Virus record (IMG/VR): IMGVR_UViG_3300031972_003005
Location: 1-40,463 of that record
Direction: 5' to 3' (one strand)
Length of the DNA: 40,463 bases
From: a virus
Shown: piece by piece, positions 12,616 to 21,249 of the stretch
How the letters are laid out: every line of letters starts with the position of its first letter
Numbering within the stretch: position 1 is the first letter of the stretch
Notes under the pieces: model-generated
Seen by the model: only the letters and a program-made list of their open reading frames with translations
Told to the model about the DNA's origin: nothing
Database searches by the model: none
Translations under genes and position numbers: made by a program

Positions 12616-13380
12616 TTGCCACATATTTCATATTCAGAACTTAAAGATTGGGTAACTTGCGCATTTTATCACAAGCTTACTCGCGTTGATAAACTTAAAG
12701 GATTTAAAGGAAACGAATATACCGCATTCGGTACTGCTATTCATGCTGTGTGTGAGAAAAAGCTATTAAAGGAAGAAATTGACGATGAAAGATTTTTTGT
12801 TCGTAGCTTTAATGATTCTATTGCTGACCTCGGAGACGATGTGCCTGTGGATAGCGGATTGGTTGATCAGATGGTGGGGCAAGGTAAAGCTTTACTTCCA
12901 GAAATTGAAGAAGCGGTCTCGGACTACTTCGGAGAGTACAAAGTTGAAGCAGTAGAGTTGCCGCTTTATGAGCCTATTGACGGAGAAGATGATTACAAAT
13001 TTAAAGGTTTCATTGACGCAATTGTATCTACTCCAGATGGAAAAGTTCACATTTTCGATTGGAAAACTTGCTCTTGGGGTTGGGACTCTCGCCGCCGCAG
13101 TGAAAAGATGACAACCTACCAGCTTACGCTTTACAAGCACTTCTTTGCGCAAAAGATGGAGATTGATCCAAAAGATGTAGAGACACATTTTGCTCTTCTC
13201 AAAAGAACAGCGAAGAAAAACAGAGTTGAGCTATTTAGAGTTACGAGCGGTCCACGAAAAACTGAAAACGCTCTTAAATTATTGCACAAAGCATTATACA
13301 ATATTAAAAATAAACGGTACATTAAAAATAGACTTTCTTGCGAACGATGTACGTTTAGACACACAAAAGAATGTCCATGA
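12616..13380 (+). CDS. PD-(D/E)XK nuclease, Cas4/AddB-like, with four-Cys pattern
   Basis: A RecB-family nuclease. The N-terminal HISYSELKDWVTCAFYHKL box is typical; FGTAIHAVCE is the next helix. The catalytic core is in DAIVSTPDGKVHIFDWKT, which supplies the D...(D/E)xK residues. The QxxxY helix is TTYQLTLYKHFF. Cys15 at the N-terminus and C242-x2-C245-x7-C253 at the C-terminus repeat the layout that holds a [4Fe-4S] cluster in Cas4 and AddB. It probably trims or resects DNA ends. The start codon is TTG at 12616, with GGAGGGA just before it. It follows a strong promoter and lies seven bases before the first glycosyltransferase gene. Confidence 0.87.
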   Translation: MPHISYSELKDWVTCAFYHKLTRVDKLKGFKGNEYTAFGTAIHAVCEKKLLKEEIDDERFFVRSFNDSIADLGDDVPVDSGLVDQMVGQGKALLPEIEEAVSDYFGEYKVEAVELPLYEPIDGEDDYKFKGFIDAIVSTPDGKVHIFDWKTCSWGWDSRRRSEKMTTYQLTLYKHFFAQKMEIDPKDVETHFALLKRTAKKNRVELFRVTSGPRKTENALKLLHKALYNIKNKRYIKNRLSCERCTFRHTKECP

Positions 13381-13387
13381 GGAATAA

Positions 13388-14677
13388 ATGACAGAAAAAA
13401 AGAAGATTTTGGTCTTATCTGACCATCCGCTTTCGCCTTCTGGCGTCGGCACACAAACAAAATATATGATTGAAGCTCTATTGGAAACCGGAAGATATAA
13501 ATTTGTATGTCTTGGTGGAGCAATGAAACATAATGATTATAGACCACAAAAAGTAGATCCATATGGAGCTGATTGGGTTATCTATCCTATTGATGGATAT
13601 GGATCAGATGAAATCATTCGCTCTGTTTTACAAAAAGAAAAACCAGATTTACTTTGGTTTATGACAGATCCTAGATTTTATGGCTGGCTGTGGGAAATTG
13701 AAAACGAAGTTAGAACAAATATCCCTATGGTTTATTATCATGTTTGGGATAATTTTCCAGCTCCAGAATTTAACTCATCCTTTTATCGTTCAACAGATAA
13801 GATTGTTACTATTTCAAAAGTCACAGATGAGATTGTAAAAACTGTTGCACCTGATGTTGAAAGACAATATCTTCCACACGCCGTTGACCCAAAATTCTTT
13901 TACAAGTATAAGTCAAAAGAAGATTTACAAAAAGTAAAAGAACTTAGAGATCAAATTACATGTGTTCCAAATACACTTTATGCTAATAAAGATAAAAAAG
14001 TATTTTTCTGGAATAACAGAAATGCTAGAAGAAAGCAAAGCGGAACTTTAGTGTGGTGGTTCCATGAGTTTTTGCAAGATGTCGGACACGACAAAGCATG
14101 CTTGCTAATGCATACCGACCCAAGAGATCCTCATGGTCAAGATCTTCCTCATATTATTGAACATGTTGGTGCCAATCAAGGACAGGTTTTACTTTCGACA
14201 AATAAGGTAGGCGCTGATGAATTGGCAAAGTTATATAATGCTGCTGATTTTACAATCAATATTTCTGATGCAGAAGGTTTTGGATTAGCTACTCTTGAAT
14301 CTTTATCTTGCGGAACTCCAATTATTGTAAATATGACCGGAGGCTTACAAGAACAAGTCACCGATGGAAAAGAATGGTTTGGATGGGGTATTGAGCCAGC
14401 TAGTAAATCTGTGATTGGCTCATTACAGGTTCCATATATTTATGAAGATCGTATCTCTCAAGTTGATTTTCACAATACTCTAAAAAAGGCTCTTAACGTA
14501 AGTGATAAAGCTTATAAAAAGATGTCTATTAAAGGTAGAGAACATATTGCAAACAATTATAGTTTTGAAACATATAAATCAAAATGGGTAGAGTTAATTG
14601 ATGATGTTATTGAGAGACATGGTTCATGGGATACAAGAAATCTTTATACTAGATGGCATTTTATGGAGGTAGCATGA
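13388..14677 (+). CDS. Glycosyltransferase, GT-B fold (GT4-like)
   Basis: A 429-residue enzyme that would transfer a sugar from a nucleotide donor. The N-terminal domain begins ILVLSDHPLSPSGVGTQTKYMIEALL with the glycine-rich acceptor loop. The C-terminal donor domain carries the GT4 signature: NAADFTINISDAEGFGLATLESLSCGTPIIVNMTGG, with the EGFGL-(x)n-E pattern of the nucleotide-phosphate site. No membrane segment. It opens the sugar gene cluster and overlaps the next gene by four bases. Donor and acceptor are unknown. Confidence 0.92.
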   Translation: MTEKKKILVLSDHPLSPSGVGTQTKYMIEALLETGRYKFVCLGGAMKHNDYRPQKVDPYGADWVIYPIDGYGSDEIIRSVLQKEKPDLLWFMTDPRFYGWLWEIENEVRTNIPMVYYHVWDNFPAPEFNSSFYRSTDKIVTISKVTDEIVKTVAPDVERQYLPHAVDPKFFYKYKSKEDLQKVKELRDQITCVPNTLYANKDKKVFFWNNRNARRKQSGTLVWWFHEFLQDVGHDKACLLMHTDPRDPHGQDLPHIIEHVGANQGQVLLSTNKVGADELAKLYNAADFTINISDAEGFGLATLESLSCGTPIIVNMTGGLQEQVTDGKEWFGWGIEPASKSVIGSLQVPYIYEDRISQVDFHNTLKKALNVSDKAYKKMSIKGREHIANNYSFETYKSKWVELIDDVIERHGSWDTRNLYTRWHFMEVA

Positions 14678-15936
14678 AAAAAAGTATTTTATTGAAAGGT
14701 CCTCTTCTGACGCGTTCTGGCTATGGAGAACAAACAAGGTTTGCTCTTAGGTCATTGCAAAGTCGTCAAGATATTTTTGATATTTATATTCAACCAATCA
14801 ACTGGGGTAAAACCTCTTGGATGATTGAACATTCTGAAGAAAGAGCTTGGATCGATCAAACTATTGAAAAAACAATCGGATACATCCAATCTGGAGGTAA
14901 ATTTGATTATTCATTGCAGGTCACCATTCCTTTAGAATGGGAAAATCTTGCTACTTATAATATCGGTTATACCGCAGGTATTGAAACGACTAAGGTGGCT
15001 CACTCATGGATTAGTAAGGGCAACTTTATGGACAAAATTATCGTTGTTTCTTCTCATTCTAAGCAAACATACGAAGACACTGTATATGACGCCATCAATC
15101 AAGCTAACAATGAACAGTTTTCCTTAAAGTTAGAAACTGAGATTACACATGTAAATTATCCAGTAAAGAATTTTTCCAACTCTGAGAGTGATGTAAAATT
15201 AGATCTTGATTATGACTTTAATTTCTTATCGGTAGCACAGTTTGGTCCAAGAAAAAATCTTCACAACACAATTAAATGGTTTGTAGAAGAATTTTATAAT
15301 GATGAAGTAGGATTAATTGTAAAATCTAATATTGCTAAAAATTGTTTAATGGATCGTTTGAGACTTAAGTCAGATCTTGAGAGAATGCTGCAGCCATATA
15401 GTGATAGAAAATGTAAGTTTTATCTTATTCATGGAGATATGACTGATGCTGAAATTCATTCTCTTTATACACATCCTAAAGTGAGCGCTTTTCTAGCTCT
15501 TCCGCATGGCGAAGGTTTTGGTTTGCCAATTTTTGAAGCAGCCTACAGTGGAATTCCTGTTGTTGCGACTGGATGGTCTGGTCAACTGGACTTTTTAGTG
15601 GATGAATCCGGGATGGAACAATTCTACAATGTTGCTTTTGATATGCAAGCGGTTCAAGACAATGTTGTATGGGAAGATGTAATTATTAAAGAATCTATGT
15701 GGGCATTTCCACGAGAGCAATCTGCAAAGCAAAAGATGAGACTTTGCTACAATCAATATTCAAGTGGATATGAAGGACAAAAGGTTGTTAATGCATCTGA
15801 ATATGCTGAAGTTCTCAAGGAGAGGTTCAATGAAGATAAAATGTATGCTTCTTTTATTGATGCAATGGGTATTGATGAGGAAGAATTCAATGTCGAGTCC
15901 TGGATTAATAGTTTAGATATTGAAGAGATAGAATGA
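14674..15936 (+). CDS. Glycosyltransferase, GT-B fold (GT4-like)
   Basis: A 420-residue second GT-B enzyme. KGPLLTRSGYGEQTRFALRSL at the N-terminus contains the glycine loop. The donor domain reads VAQFGPRKNLHNTIKWF, then LALPHGEGFGLPIFEAAYSGIPVVATGWSGQLDFL, an unmistakable GT4 donor site. GGAGG lies seven bases before ATG 14674 and the start overlaps the upstream stop (ATGA), so this start is preferred over ATG 14653. The acidic tail (DEEEFNVESWINSLDIEEIE) is long. It overlaps the next gene by four bases. Acceptor unknown. Confidence 0.93.
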   Translation: MKKSILLKGPLLTRSGYGEQTRFALRSLQSRQDIFDIYIQPINWGKTSWMIEHSEERAWIDQTIEKTIGYIQSGGKFDYSLQVTIPLEWENLATYNIGYTAGIETTKVAHSWISKGNFMDKIIVVSSHSKQTYEDTVYDAINQANNEQFSLKLETEITHVNYPVKNFSNSESDVKLDLDYDFNFLSVAQFGPRKNLHNTIKWFVEEFYNDEVGLIVKSNIAKNCLMDRLRLKSDLERMLQPYSDRKCKFYLIHGDMTDAEIHSLYTHPKVSAFLALPHGEGFGLPIFEAAYSGIPVVATGWSGQLDFLVDESGMEQFYNVAFDMQAVQDNVVWEDVIIKESMWAFPREQSAKQKMRLCYNQYSSGYEGQKVVNASEYAEVLKERFNEDKMYASFIDAMGIDEEEFNVESWINSLDIEEIE

Positions 15937-16769
15937 AAATAATATTCATCGCTGACTTTTTTGTTGAACAAATATTAGGAGGCGGCGAACTTAATAATGA
16001 AGAATTAATTTTGATGCTTCGTGCCGATGGGTACGAAGTATTCAAATATAATAGCCATCAAGTTACTGCATCTCTCATAGAAAAGCATAAAGAAGATAGT
16101 TTTATAATTGCTAATTTTTGTAATATAAGACCAGAATTAATATCTTTATTTTATAATAAAAATTATGTCATTTATGAACATGACCACAAATATTTAAAGA
16201 CAAGAAATCCTGGCGTTTTCAAGGATTTTAAAGCGCCACAAAATCAAATAATTAATTTAGATTTTTACAAAAATGCAAAAGCAGTCTTATGTCAGTCAAG
16301 CTTCCATGCAGAAATTGTAAATCTTAATACAAACTTGCAAAATATAAAAAATTTAAGCGGTAATATATGGTCTATAGATTCTCTTGACTTTATGAATGAC
16401 ATATGTGATATAGAAAAAACCGATACATGTGCGGTTATGAAATCAAACATAGAGCATAAAAACACTGCTGATGCAATCAGGCTATGCAATGCTAAGGGAC
16501 TATCTTATAATCTTGTATCAAGTGCAAATTATAAAGAATTTTTAACCCTTCTCGGAACAAATAAAAAGTTTGTATTTCTTCCTAAAACGCCAGAAACCCT
16601 TTCGCGTGTTGTGGTAGAGGCAAGAATGATGGATATGAGTGTTATCGTTAATAAAATGATCGGAGCAACTCGTGAGCCTTGGTATTCACTTAAAGGTAAA
16701 GAATTGATAAAAAAAGTTACACAAATGCGTGAAGATATAAAAAATATTGTTATTGAGAGTTTGTCATGA
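15933..16769 (+). CDS. Probable GT-B-like glycosyltransferase, divergent
   Basis: A 278-residue protein, assigned by fold pattern and neighbours. The start MKIIFIADFFVEQILGGGELNNEELI has the strand-loop-helix of a GT-B N-domain with a Gly-Gly-Gly loop. The second half (FVFLPKTPETLSRVVVEARMMDMSVIVNKMIGA) looks like a shortened donor domain with P-E-x-x-x-R-V-x-x-E-A. It is about 130 residues shorter than typical GT4 enzymes. It overlaps both neighbours by four bases, so it is in the operon. It could be inactive or partner another transferase. Confidence 0.7.
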   Translation: MKIIFIADFFVEQILGGGELNNEELILMLRADGYEVFKYNSHQVTASLIEKHKEDSFIIANFCNIRPELISLFYNKNYVIYEHDHKYLKTRNPGVFKDFKAPQNQIINLDFYKNAKAVLCQSSFHAEIVNLNTNLQNIKNLSGNIWSIDSLDFMNDICDIEKTDTCAVMKSNIEHKNTADAIRLCNAKGLSYNLVSSANYKEFLTLLGTNKKFVFLPKTPETLSRVVVEARMMDMSVIVNKMIGATREPWYSLKGKELIKKVTQMREDIKNIVIESLS

Positions 16770-17674
16770 AAGTTTATTGTGTTAAATATGATGCTTTTGC
16801 GGGCAAATGGATATACAATGGTTATAGAAGTGCTTGGAAAGAATTAGGATATGATTTGGCTGATTCTGATTTTCCAAATAACAAAGATCTTAGTGAAGAA
16901 TTTATCATTATGACTACTGATTCTGCCATTAATAACAATGAACAGATCGACATCATTAGTAAAAGTAATAAAACTTTCTTGTTTGTACAACCAAACTCTT
17001 TTCCTGAGCCTTGGGGTCGTCATCCAAATTTTGTTTCACATACAAGTGATCAAATTATAAGTTCATTAAATAAGTTAGATAATGTTTATTATTGGACTTT
17101 TGCTGATGTAAATGATACGTTTTATCATAAATGGAATAAGGAAGTTCATACAATACCGCTAGCCTTTGATTCAATTAATTATGTACCTTTCAAAGAAGAA
17201 AAATACAATAAGTTTGATATTTCATTTGTTGGTGGTTGGGCAAATAATGGTTTTGATGAAAAAAGAAAAATAATAATCAATACATTTTCTAAGTTTATGA
17301 ATACGGATATGAAATGCGGATTTTTTGTAAATAAAAATCTTAGTCATGAACAAGAGTGCCAACTTTTAGCAAATAGCAAAATTACTTTAAATATTCACGA
17401 TGCATATCAACGCATATTAGGCTTAGATACCAATGAGAGAACGTTTAAATCGCTTGGCTTAAACGGTCTTTTAGTTTCAGATAAAATTAAACAGTTAAAT
17501 GACTTGTTTCCCGATGTTCCCACTTCGTTGGAGCCTGATGAGCTTGTTTTGCATACAAAGAAATTATTATCCTTGACAGATAAAGAAGCAGAGGTTATAA
17601 AAGAAGAAAATAAACATGATATTTTAACAAACCACTGCTACGTCAATCGTATACAAAAACTAATGAATTTATGA
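16766..17674 (+). CDS. CgeB-like glycosyltransferase
   Basis: A 302-residue protein resembling the CgeB/glycosyltransferase-1 family. Recognisable parts are VHTIPLAFDSINYVPF, the strand FDISFVGGWANNGFDEKRK, the helix LLANSKITLNIHD and the donor-site region NERTFKSLGLNGLLVSD. The same order appears in the gene at 19505, so this is one of two CgeB-like copies. No signal peptide or membrane helix. It overlaps both neighbours by four bases. Sugar specificity unknown. Confidence 0.8.
   Translation: MKVYCVKYDAFAGKWIYNGYRSAWKELGYDLADSDFPNNKDLSEEFIIMTTDSAINNNEQIDIISKSNKTFLFVQPNSFPEPWGRHPNFVSHTSDQIISSLNKLDNVYYWTFADVNDTFYHKWNKEVHTIPLAFDSINYVPFKEEKYNKFDISFVGGWANNGFDEKRKIIINTFSKFMNTDMKCGFFVNKNLSHEQECQLLANSKITLNIHDAYQRILGLDTNERTFKSLGLNGLLVSDKIKQLNDLFPDVPTSLEPDELVLHTKKLLSLTDKEAEVIKEENKHDILTNHCYVNRIQKLMNL
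17573..17601 (+). promoter_or_regulatory. Possible internal promoter in the sugar operon
   Basis: TTGACA (17573-17578), a 17-base spacer and TATAAA (17596-17601) inside the end of the CgeB-like gene. It is placed 70 bases before the GT2 gene. The context GTTATA at the -10 also occurs at the 7782 and 12588 promoters. Could be a chance match. Confidence 0.42.
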
Positions 17675-18411
17675 GTCCAAAAGTATCAATAATAATCCCA
17701 TGCTACAATGCAGAAAAGTGGATAGAAGAGTGCGTAATGTCCGCATTGTCTCAAACATATAAAAATGTTGAAGTTATTGTAGTTGATAATGAAAGTTCTG
17801 ATAGAAGTGTTGAAATTGTTCAAAATTTACAAGAACAAAACCAAGAACTAATTTTTTCAACTGCAGAGAATGTCTATCCAAATTGCTGGGATGAAGCTCG
17901 TGAAGAAGGCTTTAGATTGATGACAGGCGATTATGTTCTTGTCATGGGTTCTGATGATTTTTTAGATGAAAAATTTATTGAAAACTGCATGAAGTTTTTT
18001 ATGCAAGCACCGGATAAAATCAAAGCACTGCAAAGTCCTGCGAAAGGCGTTACGGTAAAAAATGGAATAAAAATGTTTACTGGCGAACTTAAGCATTTGT
18101 ATCGTTCAAAAGAAGAATTTAAAAATCTTTGTTTACAAAAGTGCCCCGTCAACACACCAACAGTAATTTATAATACAGAGCTTTACAAAAAAGGATTACT
18201 AAAAGCTGAGCCTCAAAAATATGGAGGTGCAGCAGATTATGATTTATATTGCAAACTCATAGATGAAGGTGTTTTTATTTATCCATCTCCTGTGTGGTTA
18301 GGTTTTTATTATCGATGGCACGAAGAGCAAGCTACTTGGAAAGTGCATAAACAAGGCGTAAACTATGATATAATGATCCAAGAATATTGGAGAGAAAAAT
18401 GGAAGATTTGA
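17671..18411 (+). CDS. Glycosyltransferase family 2 (GT-A fold)
   Basis: A 246-residue inverting-type transferase. The N-terminus KVSIIIPCYNAEKWIEECVMSALSQTYKNVEVIVVDNESSD is the classic GT2 nucleotide-binding half. The metal-binding DxD-like motif is in GDYVLVMGSDDFLDE. The C-terminal half (AADYDLYCKLIDEG) has the usual acceptor-side acidic pair and ends in FYYRWHEEQATW. No membrane helices, unlike polysaccharide-exporting GT2 proteins. It overlaps the upstream gene by four bases and the transketolase gene by 13. Confidence 0.95.
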   Translation: MSPKVSIIIPCYNAEKWIEECVMSALSQTYKNVEVIVVDNESSDRSVEIVQNLQEQNQELIFSTAENVYPNCWDEAREEGFRLMTGDYVLVMGSDDFLDEKFIENCMKFFMQAPDKIKALQSPAKGVTVKNGIKMFTGELKHLYRSKEEFKNLCLQKCPVNTPTVIYNTELYKKGLLKAEPQKYGGAADYDLYCKLIDEGVFIYPSPVWLGFYYRWHEEQATWKVHKQGVNYDIMIQEYWREKWKI

Positions 18412-19031
18412 AATTAGTAGAACGAATATTGGATATTGCCTATAAGCACAAGCTATCACACCTTGGAAGCTATTTTTCAAGCGTAGGTATAATTGATGAT
18501 ATTTTTTCTTCAAAAGCAGAAGACGACATTTTTATTTTATCTGCTGGTCATTGTGCTCTTGCACTATATGTTGTGTTAGAAAAATATCTAAATCATGATG
18601 CCGAACAATTGTTTGTAAAACACGGTGGTCATCCTCATAGATGTGAAGAAGATGATTTGTATTGCTCAACAGGTAGCCTAGGTATGGGTATTACTGCTGC
18701 TGTCGGTCGCGCCGTAGCTAATCCAGATAGAGTTGTTCACTGTCTTATTAGCGATGGAGAATGCGCAGAGGGCAGTATTTGGGAGGCATTGAAATTTATT
18801 TATGAGAATAATGTGAAGAACATAAGAATTTATGTTAATGTAAATGGCTATGCTGCTTACGATACCGTAGATACAAAATATCTTGTCGATAGATTAAAAA
18901 CATTTTTACCAGATATCAATATCGTTTATACTGATGTTAGTAGATTTTCGTTTTTACGAGGATTGAACGCGCATTATCACATCATGCATCAAAAAGATTA
19001 TGATTTAGCCAAAAAGGAGTTATTAGGATGA
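18399..19031 (+). CDS. Transketolase N-terminal (TPP/PP) half
   Basis: A 210-residue thiamine-diphosphate-binding subunit of a split transketolase-like enzyme. It has SHLGS (H21), SAGH (48-51), HGGHPH (75-80), TGSLGMGI (91-98) and the TPP-metal motif SDGECAEGSIWEA (118-130), followed by N147/N149. Split transketolases use a second gene for the pyrimidine half, which is the next gene here, overlapping by four bases. Within a sugar cluster it would transfer a two-carbon unit to or from a sugar. GGAGAG before ATG 18399 decides the start over ATG 18387. Confidence 0.9.
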   Translation: MEDLKLVERILDIAYKHKLSHLGSYFSSVGIIDDIFSSKAEDDIFILSAGHCALALYVVLEKYLNHDAEQLFVKHGGHPHRCEEDDLYCSTGSLGMGITAAVGRAVANPDRVVHCLISDGECAEGSIWEALKFIYENNVKNIRIYVNVNGYAAYDTVDTKYLVDRLKTFLPDINIVYTDVSRFSFLRGLNAHYHIMHQKDYDLAKKELLG

Positions 19032-19504
19032 GAAAGGCATTTAGTGAAAGATTGCACTTGGAAATGGCTAAAAATAAAGATATTGTCGTTTTGACTGGTG
19101 ATCTTGGATATGGACTTTGGGATAGAATAAGAATTGATTATCAAGATAGATTTTTTAACGTTGGCTCATCTGAACAACTTATGATGGGCATGGCTTCCGG
19201 AATGGCAATGGAAGGTAAAATACCGGTTGTTTATTCAATTACTCCGTTTTTGCTTTATAGACCATTTGAATTTATTAGAAATTATGTAGATCATGAAAAG
19301 TTGCCTGTTAAACTTATAGGCGGCGGTCGTGATCGAGATTATGGATATTTGGGATTTTCTCATTGGGCTGAGGAAGATAGAAATATTATTGGTAACTTTA
19401 AAAATATCAAAATGCTCCACCCTACTAATGAGCTGCAGATGGAGGAGCAATTTGCAATTATTCTTGATAAGACAATTCCTGTATATATGAATTTAAAAAG
19501 ATAG
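19028..19504 (+). CDS. Transketolase pyrimidine-binding half, truncated
   Basis: A 158-residue partner of the upstream gene. RKAFSERLHLEMAKNKDIVVLTGDLG and RFFNVGSSEQLMMGMASGMAMEGKIPVVYS match the pyrimidine-binding domain; E49 in GSSEQ would activate TPP. LIGGGRDRDYGYLGFSHWAEED contains the conserved glycine/His loop. It ends after the HPTNELQM region. It therefore lacks the C-terminal transketolase domain of about 130-150 residues that split C-halves normally carry. No frameshift is visible; the stop is followed directly by the next ATG, so the short form looks intended. Confidence 0.9.
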   Translation: MRKAFSERLHLEMAKNKDIVVLTGDLGYGLWDRIRIDYQDRFFNVGSSEQLMMGMASGMAMEGKIPVVYSITPFLLYRPFEFIRNYVDHEKLPVKLIGGGRDRDYGYLGFSHWAEEDRNIIGNFKNIKMLHPTNELQMEEQFAIILDKTIPVYMNLKR

Positions 19505-20413
19505 ATGAAAATTCTCTTAACTATTAATAAAACATATCGTGGAATGCTCGATAGTAGCTATTGGTATGTCTATGAGCCACTGATGGAGCTTGGACATGAA
19601 ATACATTTTTATGATACAGTTGATGGGGATCCCTCTGGAAAATCATATAAACAAATTATTGAAGAGTTTAAGCCAGATTTAATTTTTTGTATGATGACTG
19701 GTGACCCACACATTACGCCAAACGAACCATGGCGAGAATTAGATGAAGAAACTAAATCAGGTCGAACCAAAACCTTTAACTGGTTTTGTGATGATACCTG
19801 GAGATTTGATAATTTTTCAAAGATAGCGTGTAAATCGTTTACTGTATGTTCTACACCAGAAAGAGGACACTTAGAAAAATATCATCAAATTGGATATAAT
19901 AATATTATAGTTGGCAACTGGCATGCAAATTCAAAATATTATAAACCTAAGCCATTTAAAAATAGAGAATTTGATATTTCTTTTGTTGGCGCGCCCACAA
20001 ACAGTAGAAAATCGTTTTTTGAAAGTACAGAGGCTCCTATAAAATATTTTTTTAAATTATCACAAGAGGAATTGTTTGCTGCTCACACAAAAACAAAAAT
20101 AGGCGTAAACCTTTCTGTAAATGATAATGACCCTAACAAATCTACACAAATGAAGCAAAGAATTTTTGAAGTACCTGCAGGTGGCGGATTATTACTAACA
20201 CAATATCACCCAGGTATTGAAGAGTATTATGAGATTGATAAAGAAATAATTACATTCAACTCAGTACAGGAATACAATAAGAAAGTAAAATTCCTACTAA
20301 AAAATCATAAAATCATTGAGTTTATTTCTAATAATGGTCATAAGAGATTTATGCGAGAACATGATTCAAAAGTTAGATTAGCTAATATCTTAGAACAGGT
20401 AATCAAAATATGA
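19505..20413 (+). CDS. CgeB-like glycosyltransferase, second copy
   Basis: A 302-residue protein of the same family as the gene at 16766. The parts are MKILLTINKTYRGMLDSSYW, an acceptor-domain region with FNWFCDDTWRF, NWHANSKYYKP, the strand FDISFVGAPTNSRKSF and the donor-site region QMKQRIFEVPAGGGLLLTQYHPGIEEYY. This last motif is the typical CgeB signature. The stop of the transketolase half abuts this start. It overlaps the next gene by four bases. Donor and acceptor unknown. Confidence 0.88.
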   Translation: MKILLTINKTYRGMLDSSYWYVYEPLMELGHEIHFYDTVDGDPSGKSYKQIIEEFKPDLIFCMMTGDPHITPNEPWRELDEETKSGRTKTFNWFCDDTWRFDNFSKIACKSFTVCSTPERGHLEKYHQIGYNNIIVGNWHANSKYYKPKPFKNREFDISFVGAPTNSRKSFFESTEAPIKYFFKLSQEELFAAHTKTKIGVNLSVNDNDPNKSTQMKQRIFEVPAGGGLLLTQYHPGIEEYYEIDKEIITFNSVQEYNKKVKFLLKNHKIIEFISNNGHKRFMREHDSKVRLANILEQVIKI

Positions 20414-21249
20414 ATATTTTAATCACAGGTTGCAATGGTTTTCTTGCAAAAGAATTAATATCATATTTTTCTCCAAACCATAATGTGATTAAAACCGATC
20501 GTAAGACTTTAGATCCTACAGATTATGAAAACGTCAAATGGTTTTTTGATATATATGCAATAGATGTGGTTATACATACTGCTATCAAAGGTGGCAAGAG
20601 AAACGATAAAGAAGACTTACAGAACTTTTTTACGAACATTCGCATGTTTGAAAATTTATCTCTGTTTTCTGACAAATATAAAATGATGTTTAATTTTGGA
20701 TCTGGTGCGGAATTCGACAGAACCTTGGATATAAACAGTGCTCAAGAAACACTTATATATGAAAGAATGCCATCTGACTATTATGGATTAGCAAAAAATT
20801 TAATATCCAAAAAAATCATTTCTATGAATTCTAATATTCATAACTTAAGATTGTTTGGCTGTTTTGGTCAATTTGAAGAGCCGCAAAGGCTTATAAGAGC
20901 GACTTATAAAAATTTTTTAAGTAAGAATAGTGCAACTATTTTTCAAGACAAGGAAATGGATTATTTCTATGCTCAAGATGTCGGTAAAGTTATTGATTAT
21001 TATATTGAAAATTACAACAATGATTTACCAAAAGATTTAAATTTATGTTATAAACAAAAGCACAAGTTAAGCGATATTGCTTTTACATTAAAAAATTTGA
21101 CAAACACCGAACAAGATGTTATTATAGAAAACAATAACCCATCTTATTCTTATTCTGGCAGTGGACAAAGATTGAATGAATTGGGTGTAGAATTAATTGG
21201 TTTACAAGAAGGAATAAATGAATGTCTGAAAAATTGGAACAAATCCTAA
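20410..21249 (+). CDS. NAD-dependent epimerase/dehydratase (SDR), divergent
   Basis: A 279-residue Rossmann enzyme acting on a nucleotide sugar. It has GCNGFLA near the N-terminus for NAD(P), VIHTAIKGG in place of the usual NxAA strand, and YYGLAK as the catalytic YxxxK. The C-terminal substrate half is short. It does not clearly match RmlB, GalE or GFS; a reductase or epimerase acting after the 4,6-dehydratase and 3-dehydratase steps would fit the position. It overlaps the RfbH-like gene by 28 bases. Confidence 0.85.
   Translation: MNILITGCNGFLAKELISYFSPNHNVIKTDRKTLDPTDYENVKWFFDIYAIDVVIHTAIKGGKRNDKEDLQNFFTNIRMFENLSLFSDKYKMMFNFGSGAEFDRTLDINSAQETLIYERMPSDYYGLAKNLISKKIISMNSNIHNLRLFGCFGQFEEPQRLIRATYKNFLSKNSATIFQDKEMDYFYAQDVGKVIDYYIENYNNDLPKDLNLCYKQKHKLSDIAFTLKNLTNTEQDVIIENNNPSYSYSGSGQRLNELGVELIGLQEGINECLKNWNKS
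21097..21125 (+). promoter_or_regulatory. Possible internal promoter before the RfbH-like gene
   Basis: TTGACA (21097-21102), a 17-base spacer and TATTAT (21120-21125), inside the SDR gene about 95 bases before the 3-dehydratase start. Could be chance in AT-rich DNA. Confidence 0.35.

Noticed and set aside
12616-13380. A CRISPR-Cas locus suggested by a Cas4-like nuclease
   Set aside because: No repeat-spacer array and no cas1, cas2 or effector is seen anywhere in the window.
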